NCBI RefSeq assembly: GCF_028737265.1
Contig: NZ_JAQZAK010000003.1
Span: forward strand, 496,001 to 560,000
From: Actinomycetospora callitridis
GTDB lineage: Bacteria > Actinomycetota > Actinomycetes > Mycobacteriales > Pseudonocardiaceae
DNA: 64,000 nucleotides
Direction of reading: 5' to 3'
Shown: in pieces, positions 17,276 through 32,067 of the stretch
How the letters are laid out: every line of letters starts with the position of its first letter
Position numbering within the stretch: position 1 is the first letter of the stretch
Notes under the pieces: generated by a model
What the model saw: the letters and a program-made list of their open reading frames with translations, nothing else
The model's database searches: none
Told to the model about the DNA's origin: nothing
Translations under genes and position numbers: made by a program

Positions 17276-18034
17276 ATGATCGAACGAGACACCGATGTCC
17301 CGGCCGGCATCGACGCGGTCCGTGCCGTCGGCACGCTGAGCCGTCACGACTACGACACGGTCGTGGTCCCCATGCTCGACGCCGCCGTCCGCGAGGGGCG
17401 CCGCCTGCGCTTCCTCTGCGTGGTCGACGAGGACTTCCACGGCCTCACCCCCGACGGGATGTGGGCCGACGTCAAGCTCGGCCTCACGGCCATGCGCAAT
17501 CTCGAGGGCTGCGCGGTGGTCAGCGACCTGACCTGGGTGCGGGACACGACGCAACTCGCGGCCTTCTTCCTACCCGGCCACGTGCGGGTGTTCGACGCCG
17601 TCCAGCGGGAGGAGGCGCTGCGCTGGCTCGAGGCCCTGCCGGGACGGCTCGCGACCACGCGGACCGACCCCGCTGCGGGGGTGGTGGTCGCCGACGTCGG
17701 CCAGCCGCTGCGGCGCGAGGACGTCGAGGTCATCGCGACGGCGGTGGACAGCTGGCTCGCCGACCACACCGACCTGCCCGGGCTCGTCCTGCACGCCTCG
17801 TCGTTCCCCGGTTGGGAGAACCTCGGTGCCCTCGTGGAGCACCTGCGCTTCGTGGGCGGCCACCAGCGCCGGGTCGGCCGCGTCGCCCTGGCCGTGGACG
17901 GCCAGCCCGTCGGGGTCGCCGCGCGCGTGGCGGGCGCCCTGCTCCACCCGGAGGTCCGCCACTTCGCCACGAGCGAGATCGACGCGGCGATCGCCTGGGC
18001 GGGCGCGCGCGTCCGACCGGCAGCCTCGGCCTGA
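17276..18034 (+). CDS. Protein with two SpoIIAA-like domains
   Basis: 252 residues that split into two similar halves. The first contains GTLSRHDYDTVVVPMLDAA, RFLCVVDEDFHGLTPDGMW and ISDLTWVR-like text (AVVSDLTWVRDT). The second contains VGQPLRREDVEVIATAVDSW, HASSFPGWENLGALVEHLRF and VGRVALAVDGQP. This is the SpoIIAA-like (STAS-related) fold found in small membrane-associated or lipid-binding proteins. The role is unknown; position at the border of the dormancy island and a weak box upstream suggest stress induction. Confidence 0.72.
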   Translation: MIERDTDVPAGIDAVRAVGTLSRHDYDTVVVPMLDAAVREGRRLRFLCVVDEDFHGLTPDGMWADVKLGLTAMRNLEGCAVVSDLTWVRDTTQLAAFFLPGHVRVFDAVQREEALRWLEALPGRLATTRTDPAAGVVVADVGQPLRREDVEVIATAVDSWLADHTDLPGLVLHASSFPGWENLGALVEHLRFVGGHQRRVGRVALAVDGQPVGVAARVAGALLHPEVRHFATSEIDAAIAWAGARVRPAASA

Positions 18035-18147
18035 CGAGGCCCTCACCGCCGGGACCGGGCGTCGGTCCCGTCACCCTCGGGCGCCGAGAACACCGCGCCG
18101 TCTCCCCGGGCCCAGGGTTTCGGCACCGGGGCGATCTTGCCGACCTG

Positions 18148-18921
18148 TCAGGGCCGGAGGCGGAGCACCGCGTGCCCGACGCCGGTCTCGTGCGGGTCCG
18201 CGCGCAGGGCGGCCCGTCGGACGGCCTCACCGTCGAAGGCCTCGACGTGCACGTCCGCGCGCAGGCCGCGCAGGGCGGCCTCCACGGTCGCCGACTCGAG
18301 CACGATGCCGGCCACGACGGCCTCGCGGACGGTGTCGGTGCGGGTGCACACCGCCAGCACGGGGTCACGCCGCCACGGCAGATCGAGCGTGAGGGTGTCG
18401 GCGGGCACCGAGCCCGGACCGTGCCAGGCCGGCTTCCCGTCCCGGGTCGGACCGTTGAGCAGGTGCAGCCAGGCGCCCCGGGACCCCGCCGCGTGGGCGA
18501 CGTCGACGACGCGCGCCTGGTCGGCCGGTGCGGCGTAGCGCGGCGGCGCCCCGTTCCCCCGGCACCGGTCGATGCGACGTCGCGCGAGGTCGGTCGGTGT
18601 CGCGGGTCGTCGGCCGGTGCCCGTGACCACCGCCAGGGGCCGCGCGTCCGGGGTCCCGGCGATGACGGTCCGAGGCGCCCACCCGAGGGCGCGCAGGGTG
18701 TTCTCGACCGCGCCGACGAGGCGCCCCGCCTGCACGAGCGCCTGGTGCCGCGGTGTTCCTGCCGACGGATCCGGTGCGAGGTCGATGCGCCGGTCGTGGA
18801 CCGACACCGAGCACGCGGGTACCGCCGGCCCACCGAGGGGTTCGAGAGCCTGCAGGAGAGCTGTGATCTCGGCCGGGGACCACCGGCCGGCCGAGGTCGA
18901 CGGCGGACGGGTCGCGCTCAT
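18148..18921 (-). CDS. Divergent Acg-type nitroreductase-like protein
   Basis: 257 residues. The order of segments follows Acg/Rv3131-type proteins (VQAGRLVGAVENTLRALGWA, RRRIDRCRGNG-type linker, C-terminal TGVGHAVLRLRP), but the N-terminal S-x-H/S-x-N-x-Q-P-W flavin-site block present in the genes at 19651 and 32343 is absent. Flavin binding is therefore doubtful. It lies 31 nt downstream of a USP gene in the same orientation, so I read an operon under the box at 19582. It could also be an unrelated hypothetical protein. Confidence 0.55.
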   Translation of the reverse strand: MSATRPPSTSAGRWSPAEITALLQALEPLGGPAVPACSVSVHDRRIDLAPDPSAGTPRHQALVQAGRLVGAVENTLRALGWAPRTVIAGTPDARPLAVVTGTGRRPATPTDLARRRIDRCRGNGAPPRYAAPADQARVVDVAHAAGSRGAWLHLLNGPTRDGKPAWHGPGSVPADTLTLDLPWRRDPVLAVCTRTDTVREAVVAGIVLESATVEAALRGLRADVHVEAFDGEAVRRAALRADPHETGVGHAVLRLRP

Positions 18922-18952
18922 GGGCCGGGGCGGGCCGCGGTCGGCGTGCGGC

Positions 18953-19486
18953 TCAGGCGAGCGGGCCCGCCGCCAGCGGTCCGGCGAGCGCCCACGCGTC
19001 CTGCGGCGTCGTCTCCTCGGCGATCCGCGGCGGCGGGACGACCGTCACCGGGCACGGGGCGCGCAGGACCACGGCCAGGCCGACCGAGCCCAGTAGCCGG
19101 CTGCGCAGGCCGCCGCGGCCGCGGTGGCCGACGACCAGCAGGGCGGCGTCCTCGGCCTCCTGCACCAGCACGTGCGCCGGAGACCCCGACACGGCCAGGA
19201 CCTCGACCGGCACGGCCTTGTCCGCGGCATCCATCCCGCCGCGGAGCTCCTCGACCCGGGCGCGCGCGCTGTCCTGCACGGCCCGGCGGAGGCTGCCGTC
19301 GTCCGCGAGCAGCGGCATCCCGAAGTCGGCCATCCAGGCGTCGGGCGGCTCGTGCGCCACCACGACACGCACACCGAGACCACGACGGGCGGCTTCGTCC
19401 AGGGCGTACCGCAGCGCCTCCTCGGCACAGGCCGAGCCGTCGAACCCCACCACGATCGTTCCGCGGCCGTTCTCCGTTGCGTCCAT
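18953..19486 (-). CDS. Universal stress protein, single domain
   Basis: 177 residues from the ATG at 19486. Usp fold: TIVVGFDGSACAEEALRYAL at the N-terminus and the ATP-binding pattern G-x2-G-x9-G-S in GHRGRGGLRSRLLGS, then LRAPCPVTVVP. In mycobacteria such proteins bind ATP and slow growth under hypoxia. First gene of a two-gene unit with 18148-18921; divergent from the nitroreductase at 19651, sharing a DevR-type palindrome. Confidence 0.88.
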   Translation of the reverse strand: MDATENGRGTIVVGFDGSACAEEALRYALDEAARRGLGVRVVVAHEPPDAWMADFGMPLLADDGSLRRAVQDSARARVEELRGGMDAADKAVPVEVLAVSGSPAHVLVQEAEDAALLVVGHRGRGGLRSRLLGSVGLAVVLRAPCPVTVVPPPRIAEETTPQDAWALAGPLAAGPLA

Positions 19487-19581
19487 CGTGCACTCCCCGT
19501 CGTCCCGACCAGCGGTTGTTCCCGGGTACAGCGTGCCGACGAGGCGTGCTCCGGCACCGGAGGCGGACGGCCCTGCCTCGG

Positions 19582-19596
19582 GGGTCCTTCGGTCCC
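19582..19596. promoter_or_regulatory. DevR-type palindrome, 15-bp variant
   Basis: GGGTCCTTCGGTCCC: perfect GGGTCC/GGTCCC-like half sites with a 3-base instead of 2-base centre. It lies 96 nt upstream of the USP ATG (19486) and 55 nt upstream of the nitroreductase start (19651). Confidence 0.5.
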
Positions 19597-19650
19597 TGGT
19601 GACCCACCGGAGCGGCACGGAGGCTGTGATCGAGGACGAGGAGGTGCCCC

Positions 19651-25086
<5,436 letters not shown>

Positions 25087-25096
25087 GGGGGTTCGC

Positions 25097-25690
25097 TCAG
25101 CGCGGGAACTCGTGGTCGGGGCCGGTGAAGCGACGCCAGGCCGCGTCCCAGGCGCGCAGACGGCCGCGATCGAGGAACCAGCGCAGCGCGGCGAGCAGGA
25201 GCAGCGAGACGACCAGGTCGCCGACGACGAGGAAGAGCGCGGTCAGGAAGCCCTGACCCGCGGGACGGTCGGGCGGCATCGGGGCGACGGTGACACGGTC
25301 CTGACGGTCCAACCAGACGACGCGGGCGTCACCGCGCCGAGCCGTGGAGGTGACACGGAGGTCCTGGACCCGTGGAGTGCCGTCCGCGGCGATCCAGCGC
25401 ACGGGTGCCCGGTGATCGCCGGTGACGGAGTCGGGAGAACCGTCGGTGGGAGCGGCCAGCACCTCGGCTCTCACGGCGTGCCGCTCGGCCTGCTGGAGGG
25501 CGACCTGAGGGGCCAGACGCGCCGTCACGTCGCTGCCCGCGGCCAGAGCGACGGGCACGAGCAGGAGACCGAGGAGCAGCAGCAGCCAGCGCGCGCCCAC
25601 CTCGATCCGGTCGCTGCCACGGCGCAGGGTCGACCTCTTCGGCACGAACGCGCCGACGACCCGGCGCGCGGCCCCGGTCGTGCCGCCCAT
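25097..25690 (-). CDS. Rv1733c-like membrane protein
   Basis: 197 residues. One membrane segment near residues 33-51 (VGARWLLLLLGLLLVPVALA) and a second near 148-166 (FLTALFLVVGDLVVSLLLLA) flank an extracytoplasmic domain with PVRWIAADGTPR and DRQDRVTVAPMPPD. The ending LRAWDAAWRRFTGPD matches Rv1733c of M. tuberculosis, a DosR-regulon membrane antigen of unknown function. Divergent from cydA with a consensus box in between (128 nt from this start). Confidence 0.82.
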   Translation of the reverse strand: MGGTTGAARRVVGAFVPKRSTLRRGSDRIEVGARWLLLLLGLLLVPVALAAGSDVTARLAPQVALQQAERHAVRAEVLAAPTDGSPDSVTGDHRAPVRWIAADGTPRVQDLRVTSTARRGDARVVWLDRQDRVTVAPMPPDRPAGQGFLTALFLVVGDLVVSLLLLAALRWFLDRGRLRAWDAAWRRFTGPDHEFPR

Positions 25691-25817
25691 GGTGAGCCGC
25701 CTCCCTCGTGACCTCTCCGCGGTCCCGACGAGAGTGGCCGGAGGCCGTGCTCCGCCGGCACGGGCACCGGGCCCGTCGTCGGTGGCCGAGGGGCCTGATC
25801 TCGTCAGGACCCCTGGC

Positions 25818-25831
25818 GGGACCTTGGACCC
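25818..25831. promoter_or_regulatory. DevR-type box (exact consensus) upstream of cydA
   Basis: GGGACCTTGGACCC, exact match to GGGNCSWWSGNCCC, 81 nt upstream of the cydA ATG and 127 nt from the Rv1733c-like start on the other side. Confidence 0.72.
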
Positions 25832-25912
25832 TGATCATCGATGCGCCCGCGCCGGGATCGTCGTCGGCGTCCCGCACGTCCGTGCGGAACGCGAGGCGGG
25901 GAGGCACTCGAG

Positions 25913-27313
25913 ATGGCGCTGGATCTGGCGCGCTGGCAGTTCGGCGTGATCACCGTCTACCACTTCCTCTTCGTCCCGCTCACCATCGGCCTGTCGCTGC
26001 TGGTCGCGATGATGCAGACCGCGTGGGTCCGCACCGGCGACGAACGCTGGCTGCGGATGACGAAGTTCTGGGGCAAGCTCTTCCTGATCAACTTCGCCAT
26101 GGGCGTGGTCACCGGCATCGTGCAGGAATTCCAGTTCGGGATGAACTGGAGCGACTACAGCCGCTTCGTCGGCGACATCTTCGGAGCGCCGCTGGCGATC
26201 GAGGGGCTGCTCGCGTTCTTCCTCGAGTCGACCTTCCTCGGCCTGTGGATCTTCGGCTGGGGCCGGCTGTCGCCGAGGGTCCACCTGGCCACGATCTGGC
26301 TGGCCGCGATCGGCACCGTGCTCTCGGCGTACTTCATCCTCGCTGCGAACTCCTGGATGCAGCACCCGGTCGGCTCCGTGGTCAACCCGGTCACCGGGCG
26401 CGCCGAGCTCACCGACTTCGGCGCCGTGCTCACCAACTCCACGGCCGTCGGCGCCTTCACGCACACGATCACCGCGGCGTTCCTCTCCGCGGGCATGTTC
26501 ATGCTCGGCATCTCGGCCTGGCACCTGGCGCGGAAGAACGAGACGCGGGTCTTCCGGTCGTCGCTGCGGATGGCGCTGGTGACCGTGCTGGTCGCCGGTG
26601 TCGGGGTCGTCGTGACCGGTGACCTGCAGGCCAAGCTCATGACCGAGCAGCAGCCGATGAAGATGGCCGCCGCCGAGGCCCTCTGGACCACGAGCTCACC
26701 GGCCTCGTTCTCCCTGTTCACCATCGGCAGCCTCGACGGCTCCCAGGAGGTCTGGAGCGTCCGGGTGCCCAAGGTCCTGTCGTTCATGGCCACCGGCGAC
26801 CCCGAGGGCACGGTCGAGGGGATCAACGACGTGCAGCGCGACTCCGAGGCCCGGTTCGGCCCCGGGGACTACACGCCCAACGTCCCGATCGCCTACTGGA
26901 CCTTCCGCGTCATGGTGGGATTCGGCGCGCTGGCCCTGCTCGTCGCGCTGGCCGGCGCCTGGCTGCAGCGCGGGGGCCGCGTGCCGGCCTCCCGCTGGTT
27001 CACCTACGCCGCTCTGGCCGGCATCGGGTTCCCGGTGGTGGCCAACTCGGTGGGCTGGATCTTCACCGAGATGGGCCGCCAGCCGTGGGTCGTCTACGGC
27101 ACCCTGCGCACCGCGGACGGGGTGAGTCCCTCGGTCGGCCCGGCCTCCGTGGCCACCTCGATGATCGTGTTCACCCTGCTCTACGGCGTGCTCGCCGTGG
27201 TCGAGGTGACCCTGCTCGTCCGGTACGCCCGCAAGGGCCCGGACCCCCTGCCGCCCCCCGACGAGGCGGCCCCGAGCGAGGACGCCCCGCGCCCGCTCGC
27301 CGTCGCCTACTGA
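25913..27313 (+). CDS. cydA: Cytochrome bd ubiquinol/menaquinol oxidase subunit I
   Basis: 466 residues from the ATG at 25913 behind GGGGAGG. Nine membrane segments. Haem-ligand His in ITVYHFLFVPLTIG, NFAMGVVTGIVQEFQFGMNW, and GWIFTEMGRQPW in the quinol-site region are family signatures. The Q-loop is short, as in other actinobacteria. This is the high-affinity terminal oxidase that supports respiration at low oxygen, consistent with the upstream DevR-type box. It is followed by cydB after 31 nt. Confidence 0.95.
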   Translation: MALDLARWQFGVITVYHFLFVPLTIGLSLLVAMMQTAWVRTGDERWLRMTKFWGKLFLINFAMGVVTGIVQEFQFGMNWSDYSRFVGDIFGAPLAIEGLLAFFLESTFLGLWIFGWGRLSPRVHLATIWLAAIGTVLSAYFILAANSWMQHPVGSVVNPVTGRAELTDFGAVLTNSTAVGAFTHTITAAFLSAGMFMLGISAWHLARKNETRVFRSSLRMALVTVLVAGVGVVVTGDLQAKLMTEQQPMKMAAAEALWTTSSPASFSLFTIGSLDGSQEVWSVRVPKVLSFMATGDPEGTVEGINDVQRDSEARFGPGDYTPNVPIAYWTFRVMVGFGALALLVALAGAWLQRGGRVPASRWFTYAALAGIGFPVVANSVGWIFTEMGRQPWVVYGTLRTADGVSPSVGPASVATSMIVFTLLYGVLAVVEVTLLVRYARKGPDPLPPPDEAAPSEDAPRPLAVAY

Positions 27314-27344
27314 TCCCGCCCGACCCACCGAGATCGAGGACATC

Positions 27345-28388
27345 ATGTTCGGGCTCGCCCTGACCGACATCTGGTTCCTGCTCATCGCCCTGCTCTGGAC
27401 GGGCTACTTCGTCCTGGAGGGCTTCGACTTCGGTGTCGGCGCCCTGCTCGGCGTGCTGGGTCGCGACGAGACGGACCGCCGCCGGGTCGTCAACACCATC
27501 GGCCCGCTCTGGGACGGCAACGAGGTCTGGCTGATCGTCGCCGGCGGTGCCACGTTCGCCGCGTTCCCCGAGTGGTACGCGAGCCTGTTCTCCGGCTTCT
27601 ACCTCGCGCTGCTGATCGTGCTGGTCGCGCTGATCGGTCGCGGGGTCGCGTTCGAGTACCGCGGCAAGGTGGACGACGACCGCTGGCGCCGGCGGTGGGA
27701 CGCCGTGATCATCGGGTGCTCCGCGGTGCCCGCCCTGCTCTGGGGGGTCGCGTTCGCCAACATCGTGGCGGGCGTGCCGCTGGACGCCGACCACGAGTAC
27801 ACCGGCACCTTCGTCACGCTGCTCACCCCGTATGCCCTGCTCGGCGGGCTGACCACCCTGCTGGTGTTCCTCGTGCACGGCGCCGTGTTCGTCAGCCTCA
27901 AGACCGACGGCGACCTCCGGCTGCGCGCCCACCGCCTCGCGCTGCGCCTCGGCCTGGTCGCGGTCCCGGTGGCCGGCGGGTTCCTCGTCTGGACCCAGCT
28001 CGCCCACGGCAAGGGCTGGACGCTAGTCAGCGTCGCGCTGGCCGCCGGCGCGCTCGTCGGTGCCGTCCTGCTCGTCGGCCGGGGTCGCGAGGGCTGGGCG
28101 TTCACCCTGACCGCGGTCACCATCGTCGCCACCACGGTGACGCTGTTCGGGTCGCTCTACCCGGACGTCCTGCCGTCGAGCACCGACCCCGCCGGCACGC
28201 TGACCACGACGAACGCCGCGTCCACGCCCTACACGCTCGGGATCATGACCTGGGTGGCGCTCGCGGTGACACCGATCGTGCTGGCCTACCAGGCCTGGAG
28301 CTACTGGGTGTTCCGCCGCCGGCTCACCCGCGACGACATCCCCGCGGCCACCGGCCTGCCGCCCCGCGAGCCCGTGGTCCGGCAGTGA
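27345..28388 (+). CDS. cydB: Cytochrome bd oxidase subunit II
   Basis: 347 residues, eight to nine membrane segments. LWTGYFVLEGFDFGVGALL, TIGPLWDGNEVWLIVAGGA and FPEWYASLFSGFYLALLIVL are CydB signatures. It forms the structural partner of CydA in the membrane. Its stop overlaps the GTG start of the CydDC gene (GTGA), so all of cydABDC is one coupled operon. Confidence 0.95.
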   Translation: MFGLALTDIWFLLIALLWTGYFVLEGFDFGVGALLGVLGRDETDRRRVVNTIGPLWDGNEVWLIVAGGATFAAFPEWYASLFSGFYLALLIVLVALIGRGVAFEYRGKVDDDRWRRRWDAVIIGCSAVPALLWGVAFANIVAGVPLDADHEYTGTFVTLLTPYALLGGLTTLLVFLVHGAVFVSLKTDGDLRLRAHRLALRLGLVAVPVAGGFLVWTQLAHGKGWTLVSVALAAGALVGAVLLVGRGREGWAFTLTAVTIVATTVTLFGSLYPDVLPSSTDPAGTLTTTNAASTPYTLGIMTWVALAVTPIVLAYQAWSYWVFRRRLTRDDIPAATGLPPREPVVRQ

Positions 28389-31300
28389 AGCCGCTCGACC
28401 CCCGCCTGCTGCGCCACGTCCGCCCGGCCCGCGCCTTCGTGGTGCTCACCGCCGCGGCGGGCGTGGCCACGGCCGGCCTCGTCGTCGTGCAGGCCGACCT
28501 GCTCTCGCAGGTCGTGGCCCGGGCCTTCCTCGACCGAGCACCGCTCGCCGCCCTCACCGCGCTCCTCGTCGGGCTGGGCGTCGTGGTCGCCGGACGCGCG
28601 CTGCTGGCCTGGGCCACCGAGGCCGCGGCGGTCCGTGCCAGCGCCCGCGTCACCGGGCGGCTGCGCGCCGACCTCGTCGACCACGCCCTGCGCCTGGGAC
28701 CGCGCGATCCCCGCCTGCCCTCGACCGGGGAGCTCGGCACCCTCGCCACGCGCGGGGTGGACGCGCTCGACGGCTATCTGCGCCGCTACCTGCCCACGCT
28801 CCTGCTCGCGACGACCGTTCCGCTGCTGGTCGGGGTACGCCTGCTCACCGCCGACTGGCTCGCGGCGGTGATCGTCGCGGTGACCGTGCCCCTGATCCCT
28901 CTCTTCATGGTGCTCGTCGGCCTGCGCACCCGCGACGACACCGCCCGCCGCTGGCGGGCCATGGCCGTGCTCGGACACCACTTCCTCGACCTCGTCGCCG
29001 GGCTCGACGTCCTGGTCGCCTTCGGCCGGGCCGGTGCTCAGGACGGACGTCTGCGCGCGGTCGCCGAGGAGTACCGGCGGACCACGATGCGGACCCTGCG
29101 GGTGGCGTTCCTGTCGGCGCTGGTGCTCGAGGTGCTGGCCACACTCTCCGTCGCCCTCGTCGCCGTCTCGGTGGGTCTGCGGCTGGCCGGGGGGCGCCTC
29201 GACCTCGCCACCGGGCTGCTGGTGATCATGCTGGCGCCCGAGATCTACCTGCCGCTGCGCGCGGTCGGCGCCCGCTTCCACGACAGCATGGAAGGCCTCG
29301 CGGCGGCCGACGACGTGTTCGCGGTGCTCGAGACCCCGACGGCGCACGACGCCGGTGCCCGCCGCCCGGCGCCGGACCCCTCGCGGGTCCCGCTGCGCCT
29401 CGACGGGGTCGGCGTCGACGGCCGGGGCGGACCCGTCCTGGACGACCTTGACCTCACCGTGGGCCCCGGCGAGACCGTCGGGCTGCGCGGACCGAGCGGG
29501 GTGGGCAAGTCCACGCTCCTCGACCTCGTCACCGGACTGCGTCGGCCCGACCGCGGACGGGTCTCGGTCGGGGGCGTCGGCCTCGACGACCTCGACGAGG
29601 AGGCATGGCGGGCGCGGATCGCGTGGGTGCCCCAGCGGCCCGTGCTCGTCGCCGGCAGCGTCGCGGACAACATCCGGTCGGGGGCGCCGGACGCCGACGA
29701 CCACGCCCTCCGGCGCGCCGCCGACGTGGCTCGGGTGGACCTCGCCCTCGACGGCCCGGTCGGCGAGCGGGGCGCGGGCCTGTCCACCGGCCAGCAGCGC
29801 CGCGTCGCGCTGGCCCGGGCACTCGTCACCGACCGCCCCCTCCTGCTGCTCGACGAGCCGACCGAAGGGGTCGACGCGGACACCGAGTCCGCCCTGCTCG
29901 CGGCCCTGCCCGAGGCGCTCGCCGGGCGCAGCGCGATCCTCGTGAGCCATCGCCCCGCGGTCCTGGCCGCCTGCGACCGCGTGGTGGACCTGGCCGACCG
30001 GCGCGCTCCGGCGCCGGTCGTCGAGCCCACGTCCGTCACCGGCCGGACCATGCCGGCCTCCGTTGCTCCGAGCGCTCCCGGGGACGAGGAGCCGGCGGCT
30101 CCCGGGCGGAGCCGCGGTGCGCTGCGGTGGCTCGCCGCCGCCGTCCGTCCCCGATGGGCCCGGCTCGCCGGCGCGGTCCTGCTCGGGGCCGGCGCGGTCG
30201 GCAGCGGCGTGGCGCTCGCGGCCACCTCGGCCTGGCTGATCTCCGCGGCCGCGCTGCAGCCCCCGCTGCTCACCCTGATGGTGGCGATCGTCGCGGTCCG
30301 CGCGTTCGGCCTCTCCAAGGGCGTCCTGCGCTACCTCGAGCGGCTCGCGACCCACGACGCCGCCCTGCGCCTCGGCGCGGACCTGCGGGTACGGGTCTGG
30401 CAGGCCCTCGTCCGGCGGGGGCCCGCGGCCACCGCCACGCAGCGCCGCGGCGATCTGCTCGCCCGGCTGACCGGCGACGTCGACGCCCAGCAGGACGTCC
30501 TGGTGCGCGGGCTCGTCCCCGCGGGATCGGCGCTGCTCGTCGGGACGGGTCTCGTCGGCCTGTTCGCGGTCCTGCTGCCCGAGGCCGCCCTCGTCCTCGC
30601 GCTCGGTCTGGTCCTCGCCGGTGTCGTGGCCCCGCTGCTCGGTGTGATCGCCGGCCGCCGGGCCGCGCGCACGACGGCCGCCGCCCGCGCCGCGGTCGCC
30701 ACCGGCACCCTGGAGCTGCTCGACGGCGCCGCGGACCTGATCGTCCTCGGTGCGGCCGCCCGGCGCCGTCGGCGGCTCGCCGACCACGACGCCGCCCTCG
30801 CGGAACGGACCGTGGCCCAGGCCGGCGGCGCCGGCCTCGGCACGGGGCTCGGTGTCCTCGGCATCGGCCTGGCCATGATCGGCGCCACCGTCGCCGGCGT
30901 CCTCGCCCTGGCCGACGGGCGGCTCGCCCCGACGGCGCTGGCCGTGCTCGCGCTGACGCCGCTGGCCGCCGCCGAGCTCGTCGCGGGACTGCCCGACGCC
31001 GCCGCCCGGCTCGCCGAGGCCGGCCCGGCCGCCCGGCGGCTCGCCGAGCTCGAGTCCGGTCCGGCGCCGGTGGCCGATCCCGCCCGGCCCGCACCCGTGC
31101 CCGCCGACCCGGCCGTCACCGCCGAGGCCCTGGCCGTGCGTTGGCCGGATGCCGTGTCCGAGGCGGTCAGCGGCGTGACCTTCGTGCTCCCGCCCCGTGG
31201 ACGCATGGTGCTCGCCGGCCCGTCCGGTGCCGGCAAGAGCACCGTCCTCGCCGCGCTCCTGCGCTCCCTCCCGGCCGCCCGCGGCGCCGTCACCCTCGAC

Positions 31301-32005
31301 GGGCACGACACCGCGACGATGGCCGCCGAGGAGGTCCGCGACCGGTTCGGATGGTGCGGCCCCGCCGCGCACCTGTTCGACAGCACCCTGCGCGAGAACC
31401 TGCGCCTGGCCCGCCCGGGCGCGACGGACGACGAGCTGGTCGTCGCGCTGCGCCATGCCCGCCTCGGCGCGTGGTTCGCGTCGCTGCCCGACGGGCTCGA
31501 CACGGCCCTCGGCGACCACGGCGGGGCGGTGTCCGGCGGCGAGCGCCAGCGCCTCGCGGTGGCGCGGGTCCTGATCGCCGACCGCCCGATCCTCGCCCTC
31601 GACGAGCCCACCGCCCACCTCGACGCCCCGACCGCCGTCGCGCTCGCCGACGAGATCAGCGAGCTCAGTCGCGGTCGTACGGCGATCGTCGTGTCCCACC
31701 GCCCGGGGGAGTTCCCGGATCTCCCGGTGGTCACGGTCGGCTCCGCCACCGCGCAGGCCGTGCCCGGCCGGCGGCCGGAGACCACGGCGCGCACGGGTCA
31801 CGCGACCGGCCTGAGCCCTCCCCCACGCATCCTCGGCGTGGAGGAGGGCGCCCGCGACGGGGCAGGCGCTGCGCCCTGCGTGTGCGGACGGTCCCGACGC
31901 TGCGGGGCGAGGTCGGCGGCGGCAGGGACGCGAGGCCCGGATACCGGGGGGCCCGCGTCGTGCCGCCCGACGGGAGCTCGGGACCTGCGCCGCTCCGGGA
32001 GGTGA
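28385..32005 (+). CDS. cydDC: Fused CydDC ABC exporter for cytochrome bd assembly
   Basis: 1206 residues from the GTG at 28385. CydD half: six membrane helices, then Walker A GPSGVGKST (about 369-377), signature LSTGQQRRVALARAL and Walker B LLLLDEPT. A ~40-residue linker leads into the CydC half: six helices, Walker A GPSGAGKST (about 944-952), signature VSGGERQRLAVARVL, Walker B ILALDEPTAHLD. In E. coli CydDC exports thiols/haem-related compounds and is required for cytochrome bd assembly. The last ~95 residues after the second ATPase are low-complexity and reach into what should be the next promoter. Confidence 0.92.
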   Translation: MKPLDPRLLRHVRPARAFVVLTAAAGVATAGLVVVQADLLSQVVARAFLDRAPLAALTALLVGLGVVVAGRALLAWATEAAAVRASARVTGRLRADLVDHALRLGPRDPRLPSTGELGTLATRGVDALDGYLRRYLPTLLLATTVPLLVGVRLLTADWLAAVIVAVTVPLIPLFMVLVGLRTRDDTARRWRAMAVLGHHFLDLVAGLDVLVAFGRAGAQDGRLRAVAEEYRRTTMRTLRVAFLSALVLEVLATLSVALVAVSVGLRLAGGRLDLATGLLVIMLAPEIYLPLRAVGARFHDSMEGLAAADDVFAVLETPTAHDAGARRPAPDPSRVPLRLDGVGVDGRGGPVLDDLDLTVGPGETVGLRGPSGVGKSTLLDLVTGLRRPDRGRVSVGGVGLDDLDEEAWRARIAWVPQRPVLVAGSVADNIRSGAPDADDHALRRAADVARVDLALDGPVGERGAGLSTGQQRRVALARALVTDRPLLLLDEPTEGVDADTESALLAALPEALAGRSAILVSHRPAVLAACDRVVDLADRRAPAPVVEPTSVTGRTMPASVAPSAPGDEEPAAPGRSRGALRWLAAAVRPRWARLAGAVLLGAGAVGSGVALAATSAWLISAAALQPPLLTLMVAIVAVRAFGLSKGVLRYLERLATHDAALRLGADLRVRVWQALVRRGPAATATQRRGDLLARLTGDVDAQQDVLVRGLVPAGSALLVGTGLVGLFAVLLPEAALVLALGLVLAGVVAPLLGVIAGRRAARTTAAARAAVATGTLELLDGAADLIVLGAAARRRRRLADHDAALAERTVAQAGGAGLGTGLGVLGIGLAMIGATVAGVLALADGRLAPTALAVLALTPLAAAELVAGLPDAAARLAEAGPAARRLAELESGPAPVADPARPAPVPADPAVTAEALAVRWPDAVSEAVSGVTFVLPPRGRMVLAGPSGAGKSTVLAALLRSLPAARGAVTLDGHDTATMAAEEVRDRFGWCGPAAHLFDSTLRENLRLARPGATDDELVVALRHARLGAWFASLPDGLDTALGDHGGAVSGGERQRLAVARVLIADRPILALDEPTAHLDAPTAVALADEISELSRGRTAIVVSHRPGEFPDLPVVTVGSATAQAVPGRRPETTARTGHATGLSPPPRILGVEEGARDGAGAAPCVCGRSRRCGARSAAAGTRGPDTGGPASCRPTGARDLRRSGR

Positions 32006-32067
32006 CCTCCGGACCTCGACCGCGAGGAACCCCTCACGGTGAGCTGGAGCGGACGAGAGGAGCCGCC

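Noticed and set aside
18045..18080. GGGACC...GGTCCC inverted repeat read as a DevR box
   Set aside because: The half sites are 7 bases apart and the site lies between convergent genes, so a terminator-type hairpin is likelier.
27572..28384. Open frame extending the CydDC protein upstream over cydB
   Set aside because: It overlaps cydB completely; the GTG at 28385 overlapping the cydB stop is the natural start of the membrane domain.
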